Below, piece by piece: positions 58,915-64,000 of a stretch of 64,000 bases of DNA. Each line of letters begins with the position of its first letter. The stretch's first letter is position 1. The stretch is from Ustulina deusta. Taxonomy: Eukaryota; Ascomycota; Sordariomycetes; Xylariales; Xylariaceae. Location of the stretch: assembly GCA_023159155.1 (NCBI GenBank), contig JAJNNX010000020.1, positions 744,001-808,000 on the forward strand, given 5' to 3'. The notes under the pieces are model-generated. The model made no database searches. It had not been told where the DNA came from and saw nothing but the letters and a program-made list of their open reading frames with translations. The position numbers and the translations under genes are program-made.

Positions 58915-60495
58915 ATGATGGCTTTCTCGGAGTTAAAAGACCGACTCACTTCTTTAGTGAGCCGGAAGCAATTCAACTACAGCGCTCTCCCTGAAAACGC
59001 CAGCCGGGAGGAGACCCTCAGACGGGCTGCGACATGGACTGGCCGACACAAATCAGTCATCCGGCTCACCGGGGTTGCACTCCTCTTGGCAATCATTGGT
59101 ATTTTCGGGGTAAACTCCACGTGCGTCTAGAACTGTCGTCGTCTGTTCATCGACCATACTAACACCGGCATCAGACGACCGAGCAAGAGACAATCCTGCG
59201 ACTATGTGAAGTCGGGGTTTCAATGTGAGCCCGCGATCTCCCACTCTTGGGGCCAGTACTCGCCTTTTTTCTCAGTGCCATCTGACATCCCGAGCGACAT
59301 CCCAAAGGGGTGCGAGGTGACTTTTGCGCAAGTGCTATCGCGTCATGGGGCTCGTGATCCCACGCCGGGCAAGAGCTTAGCGTACGCGCGTCTCTTCGAT
59401 CGCATACATGGCAACGTGACGGACTACGGGGCACACTACGCCTTCATTAAAGATTACAAGTACACGCTTGGCGCTGATGAGCTTACGGTATTTGGTCAGC
59501 AACAGCTAGTCAATTCTGGTATCAACTTCTACCAACGGTATGAGAAGCTGGCAAGGAATGTCTCGCCTTTTGTCAGAAGTGCCGGCCAAAAACGCGTGGT
59601 TGACTCGGCGGTGAACTGGACCCAAGGCTTTCATCAGGCGCGCTTGGCGGACAAGAAGGCCAAATTCCCTGATGCTTACCCTTACGAGCCGGTCGTGCTC
59701 CCCGAAGTGGAAGGGTTCAATAATACGCTTAGCCCGATGACTTGCACCGCTTTCAAAGAGGGTCCAGATACTGGGGACGAAGCCCAAGCGATCTGGGTGA
59801 ACACGTTCGTGCCACCGATCGCAGAGCGGGTCAACAAGAACCTCGCTAGAGCGAACTTGTCCAATTCCGATATCATTCACTTGATGGATGTATGCCCTTT
59901 TGAGACGGTCGCCAATACCGACGGCCATCTTTCTCCATTCTGCAATCTGTTCAACGAAGATGAGTGGGATAGTTTCGACTACTACCAGTCGTTAGGCAAG
60001 TGGTACGGCTATACCAACGGCAGTCCATTGGGTCCGACGCAAGGGGTTGGCTTTGTCAATGAGTTGATTGCCAGACTCACGGGCCAGCCGGTAGCCGACG
60101 CCACGAGCACGAATACCACGCTGGACAGCTCCCGGAAGACCTTCCCTCTCGACAGCGTACTTTACGCAGACTTCAGCCACGACAACGACATGTCTGGTAT
60201 GTTTGGTGCGCTGGGTCTGTACAATACCACGGAACCCCTCTCGAATACGACGAAGGCTAGTCCGAGGGCGAGCAAGGGCTACGGGGCCAGCTGGGCTGTG
60301 CCCTTCGCGGCGAGGATGTATGTGGAGAAGATGCAGTGCAGTGGCATCGAAGAGGAGTTCGTGCGGGTGCTTGTCAACGATAGAGTGATCCCGCTGCAGA
60401 ATTGCGACGTCGATGCACTAGGCCGCTGCACGCTGAGCAAGTATGTGGACAGCCTAAGCTTTGCTAGACAAGGGGGGCACTGGGACCTGTGCTAG
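58915..60495 (+). CDS. Phytase-like histidine acid phosphatase with N-terminal membrane anchor
   Basis: Releases phosphate from phytate or other phosphomonoesters outside the cytosol. Exons 58915-59120 and 59175-60495 give 508 residues. A single hydrophobic segment ([20 protein letters not shown], about 45-64) follows a 44-residue cytosolic tail, a type II anchor rather than a cleaved signal. A Lys-Arg site (SKRQSC) just after it could allow Kex2 release. The active-site [10 protein letters not shown] begins near residue 125, and the proton donor pair His-Asp (FSHDND) is at 404-405. Numerous NxT/S sites suggest glycosylation. Six or more cysteines fit the PhyA disulphide set. Both catalytic motifs are intact. 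Substrate preference cannot be read; a general acid phosphatase is possible. Confidence 0.87.
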
Positions 60496-61583
60496 GAATA
60501 AATCAATGACGTTGGGTAGAATGCGTCCCAGCGTTCCAGGGAGGGCACAGATTACTGCATAGACACCTCGTATTGAGGTTTAGAGTCGACAACCCAATCA
60601 TGTTCTCGATTAAGAAGGTGGACGAGGGATAGAGGAAGACAGCAAGAGTTGTCACAGCAGATCACAGACTCGATAGATAGAACACTCCAGGGTAGCCGTT
60701 GATCATCAGACACACACGGCCGTGGCGAATCGGAGGGGGAAAGAATCTAGAGTAGAACTATTCTCTGAAAGGTTACAGTTGCAGCCAGCTCTCAGCTCCC
60801 ATTCCACACGCACGGATTCCCCTCCCTCCCCCTCTTTCCCCCTACATGATGCATACCACTTGAAGATCATGACATATCCAAGGGAACGGGTGATCTGGCG
60901 CTCGTATGTGCGAAACGGCCTTGCACGACCTCTCGCGGCCGGATATATGGAGAAAGAAAATAGAGTCACAAGGCAGATTTTACGTCCGACTTGGCCGCCG
61001 GTGGTGAGACATGCAGAGGGCTGATTCAATGCAGAGTGGCTTCGGTGGCGCTGATAGGCTGACGGAGTGAGACATTTGCATTCATCGTCACCATCTTTAC
61101 CTACTAGTACTTGTGTGTGCACTACTACTCCTTTTAGCCTGAGCCAGTGGGCAGGTTCAGTGGGTGTAAGGCTTGTACTGTGTTTAGCTGGTAGGCTTAC
61201 ACTACAGACCCCTCCATCTCCAATACAACATCGTTTCCACTTTGAGACCGATTTCTTCAGCCAAGCCCGAGGCGAACCCTGAGCCGGCCCCATTTTTCAT
61301 AAGTTCCTTTGCATTATTCTAAACAGAGTAATAAACGGAAACTGCCATTGAAGCCAGCTAGTATTTCCCAATTAAGCGTTTTTATTGCTTGCGACCAACT
61401 TCCTAGGTGAGGAAGTCGGCCGGCCTTCAGGCAATGGGTCACTCAGTGAGTGAGTGAGTGACCTTTGGTTCAAACAAATCCGGTCTTCCTTCTGATTCTG
61501 CCTTTCCAGAGTCCATCAGCTCCGACCAACACCACTACACTGACGCCGTCTGCCAGTTGGGGTAGAGTTTCAACTCCACAGAC
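60496..61583. other. Spacer between the phytase gene and the MetRS copy
   Basis: No gene recognised. A GTGAGTGAGTGAGTGA simple repeat lies at about 61445-61462, close to the 5' end of the MetRS-like sequence. Confidence 0.4.
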
Positions 61584-63548
61584 ATGGCCGAAGATTCACG
61601 CAACGGAAGCACCGTTCTTCCCGAGCCTGGAAAGCGTAACGTCCTTGTTACTAGCGCGCTGCCCTACGTGAACAACATACCCCATCTTGGCAACATCATC
61701 GGGTCAGTGCCCTCGGGGGATGTCTTTGCTAGGTATTGCAGAGGGCGCGGTATCAATACTCTCTACGTTGGTGGTATATTGTTATTGTTATTATTATTGA
61801 TATTATTATTATTGTTGTTGTTGTAGTTGTTGTTGTTGTGTAGCCCCTATCTGTGACTTTTCTGGCCAGGATGTAGCGTCGATGACAGAAGAAGAGGATG
61901 ACTCGCGGATACGCATTCAGGGACGGATGAATATGGGACGACCACCGAAGCAAGGGCTCTCGCAGAGGGGTGCACACCAAAAGAGCTCTGCGATAAATAC
62001 CGTGTTATCCATGCCGACGTATACAAGTGGTTCAACATCAGCTTCGACATCTTTGGTCGGACCACGACTGAACTATAGACGGAGATCACCCAAGACATCT
62101 TTCTCAGATTGAACAGGAACGGGCTTTTGAAGGAGCGTCAAACAACTCAATTATACTGTGAGGCGCACCAATCGTTCCTTGCAGATCGCTTCGTCGAAGG
62201 CGAGTGCCCGGCCTGTGCTTATCCGGATGCCCGTGGCGACCAATGCGACCTGTGTGGTCGTCTTCTGGACACTCTCCAGCTCAAGAACCCTCGATGTAAG
62301 GTCGACGGTTCCGTACCTGTTACCAAAGAGACGAACCACATCTTTATCGAACTGGACAAGCTGCAACCGGAAGTCGAAGCCTTCTTCCGGGAATCTAACG
62401 CAGTTGGCGAGTGGTCTAATAACGGCAAGGCCATCACCTCGGCTTGGCTGAAGGAAGGCTTGGAACCACGCAGTATCACGAGGGACATGAAATGGGGAAC
62501 CAAAGTCCCCCTGCCGGGCTACGAGGACAAGGTCATTTATCCGTGGTTCGATGCCTGCATTGGCTATGATTTCCATCACGGCATGCTATACTAACCAGTG
62601 GGAGAAGTGGTGGCGTAATCCCAACGACGTTCAACTCTTTCAGTTTATCGGAAAGGATAATGTTGTTTTTCACTCTATTATTTTCCCAGCTACCCGAATC
62701 GGCACTAAAGAATCTTGGACGAAGCTTCACCACCTCTCTACGACGGAATATCTCACATATGAAGGTGGCAAGTTTTCCAAGTCCCGAAGCATTGGCGTGT
62801 TTGGAGATTCGGCCCAGAAGACCGGGTCGCTTCTGATGTCTGGCGATTCTTTCTAGTCTCCCACCGCCCGGAAAGTAGTGATACCGAGTTTACTTGGGAC
62901 TCATTCATCAGTGATAATAATAATCTACTGCTTAAGAACCTTGGCAACTTCGTCAGCCGCGTTCTAAAGTTCGTCAATTCTCGGAACTACGACAGCATCA
63001 TGCCAGACTGGGCCGAGTATCACGAGGACTCCTTCGGCGCCTTCAAAGGCGATATCGCCAAGCTTCTCACGCGATATATTCAGGAGCTCGACGCTGTTAA
63101 TTTGCGCTCCGGCTTGTCCACCGTCCTCGCCATTTCCCAACAGGGTAACGGCCTCCTCCAGTCGAACAAGCTGGACGGCAACCTTTTCAACAACGAGCCT
63201 TCCAAGTGCGCGGCTGTTATTGGTATTGCCGTCAATCTCGTGCACCTCCTTGCCTCCCTTCTTGCTCCGTATATGCCCGACACGGCAAACTCTATCAATA
63301 AGCAGCTCTGCGCGGACCCACTACCAATCCCGGATTGCTGGAGCGCGGATTCCATCAAGCGCGGTCATAAAATTGGCAAAGCAGAGCACTTGTTCCGGCC
63401 TATCAAGCAGGAGAAGGCGCAGGAATGGCGCAAGGCTTTCGGAGCCGACGAGGCTAAGAAGGCCAAGGAAGAGGAAGCTGCTTTAAAAGCAAAGAGGAAG
63501 GCAGCGCTGAGAGCCGCAAAGGCGGCGAAGGCTGATTCCAGTAGGTGA
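61584..63548 (+). pseudogene. Cytosolic methionyl-tRNA synthetase copy with stop codon and frameshifts
   Basis: Class I aminoacyl-tRNA synthetase, recognised from [13 protein letters not shown] (HIGH region), the GTDEYG core, a Cys-rich zinc-binding knob (CEAH...CPAC...CDLCG), WFDACIGY, the KFSKSRS form of KMSKS, and a helical Lys/Ala-rich C-terminus. Exon 1 (61584-61773) splices in phase to 61921 across an intron filled with TTATTA/TTGTTG repeats. Then the gene breaks: TAG at 62076-62078 replaces a Gln codon, a frame change occurs near 62566-62571 just after WFDACIGY, and an opposite change lies near 62823-62826. Normally fixed residues also differ (SVPSGDVF, and Ser after FSKSR), arguing for relaxed selection rather than only base-calling error. 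The last intact segment runs 62840-63548. An intact copy should exist elsewhere. Confidence 0.85.
61776..61838 (+). repeat. TTATTA/TTGTTG trinucleotide repeat inside the MetRS intron
   Basis: Imperfect TTA, ATT and TTG units fill the left half of the single intron of the MetRS copy and lengthen it to 147 bases. Confidence 0.75.
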
Positions 63549-64000
63549 AGAGCCGTTACAGTCATGAAGGACAGTCGTGTAGGGTCTGTTACGTAGTCAA
63601 AAGTCTGCGGTCTTCCGTCCCGCCCGTACTACTTGAACTTGCATTATGGCCCCAATCCTCCGGCTTCTTGCCAACTTCACGTCCACAATATATCAACATG
63701 CATAGAGCCGGACCAGCTCAGCCATCTTCTAAGGCAAATGAGAGGGCATTGTGAAGAGATGTATATGTGGATGGTTTAATTGAAGGGAATGTGGTTGAGG
63801 GCAAAGCTAGTACACAAATGATTGATAGGACCTAGCTAGACAAACCAAATCATCGAAGCGTAACCTCCCTCTATAATAAAACCCCTAATCTTCTCTGAGC
63901 ATGAAACCTAACACACAATCATAGTATTCCATCAACGTCTTCATCCCGATTCGCTCCGGCTTTAACCATCGGTGCTCACTCCAACTCGGTGGACCGGGAA
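63549..64000. other. 3' flank of the MetRS copy
   Basis: No gene recognised up to the window edge. Confidence 0.4.

Noticed and set aside
60706..61293. 195-residue minus-strand frame downstream of the phytase gene
   Set aside because: Low-complexity purine-rich composition, a competing plus-strand frame and no conserved feature.

Overview
The window is nuclear DNA of a filamentous ascomycete (Pezizomycotina, probably Sordariomycetes). Genes have short GT-AG introns (about 45-200 bases) with CTRAY-type branch sites. Fungal families are present: Zn2Cys6 regulator, CYP65-like P450, DUF6604, UNC93-like MFS, PhyA-type phytase. Intergenic spacers carry many copies of a palindromic CCTAGGTA / TAGGTACCTA motif. 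No rRNA gene, CRISPR array, intact transposon or convincing complete tRNA was seen. Gene models were spliced by hand from reading frame, splice sites and family resemblance; no search was run.

Layout. 0.5-5.1 kb: a Ctr copper transporter (-) and a ferric/cupric reductase (+), divergent, a plausible metal-uptake unit with two 11-base direct repeats resembling copper-response elements between them. 6.3-12.5 kb: a small specialised-metabolism-like group: P450 (-), class I methyltransferase (+) and O-methyltransferase (-); the last has a frame break at a run of six G/C, and no backbone synthase is present. 12.5-20.8 kb: a gene-poor, largely AT-rich block whose only convincing gene encodes a 108-residue secreted eight-cysteine protein. 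20.8-28.5 kb: a conserved fungal protein (+), gamma-tubulin complex component GCP4 (-) and a spartin/senescence-domain protein (-). 28.5-31 kb: a spacer rich in CCTAGGTA motifs. 31-34.2 kb: a Zn2Cys6 transcription factor. 36.7-40.3 kb: a multi-exon DUF6604-like gene. 40.6-43.4 kb: UNC93-like transporter and BSP-type metallopeptidase, both (-).

44.4-64 kb is mostly housekeeping: the CLASP orthologue Stu1 (+), an acidic orphan protein (+), a GNAT acetyltransferase (+), a secreted RNase T2 with a 12-base micro-exon (+), the translocon subunit Sec62 (-), a CRIB-motif protein with a cysteine-rich N-terminus (+), a membrane-anchored phytase-like phosphatase (+), and a cytosolic methionyl-tRNA synthetase copy broken by an in-frame stop and two frameshifts, with changes at normally fixed residues (+).

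Functional links: reductase plus Ctr transporter fit reductive copper uptake; RNase T2 and phytase are both extracytoplasmic phosphate-releasing enzymes but look like independent genes; GCP4 and Stu1 both serve microtubules but lie 19 kb apart. The strongest items for a second look are the broken MetRS copy, the secreted cysteine-rich protein in the AT-rich block, the broken O-methyltransferase and the copper-uptake pair.
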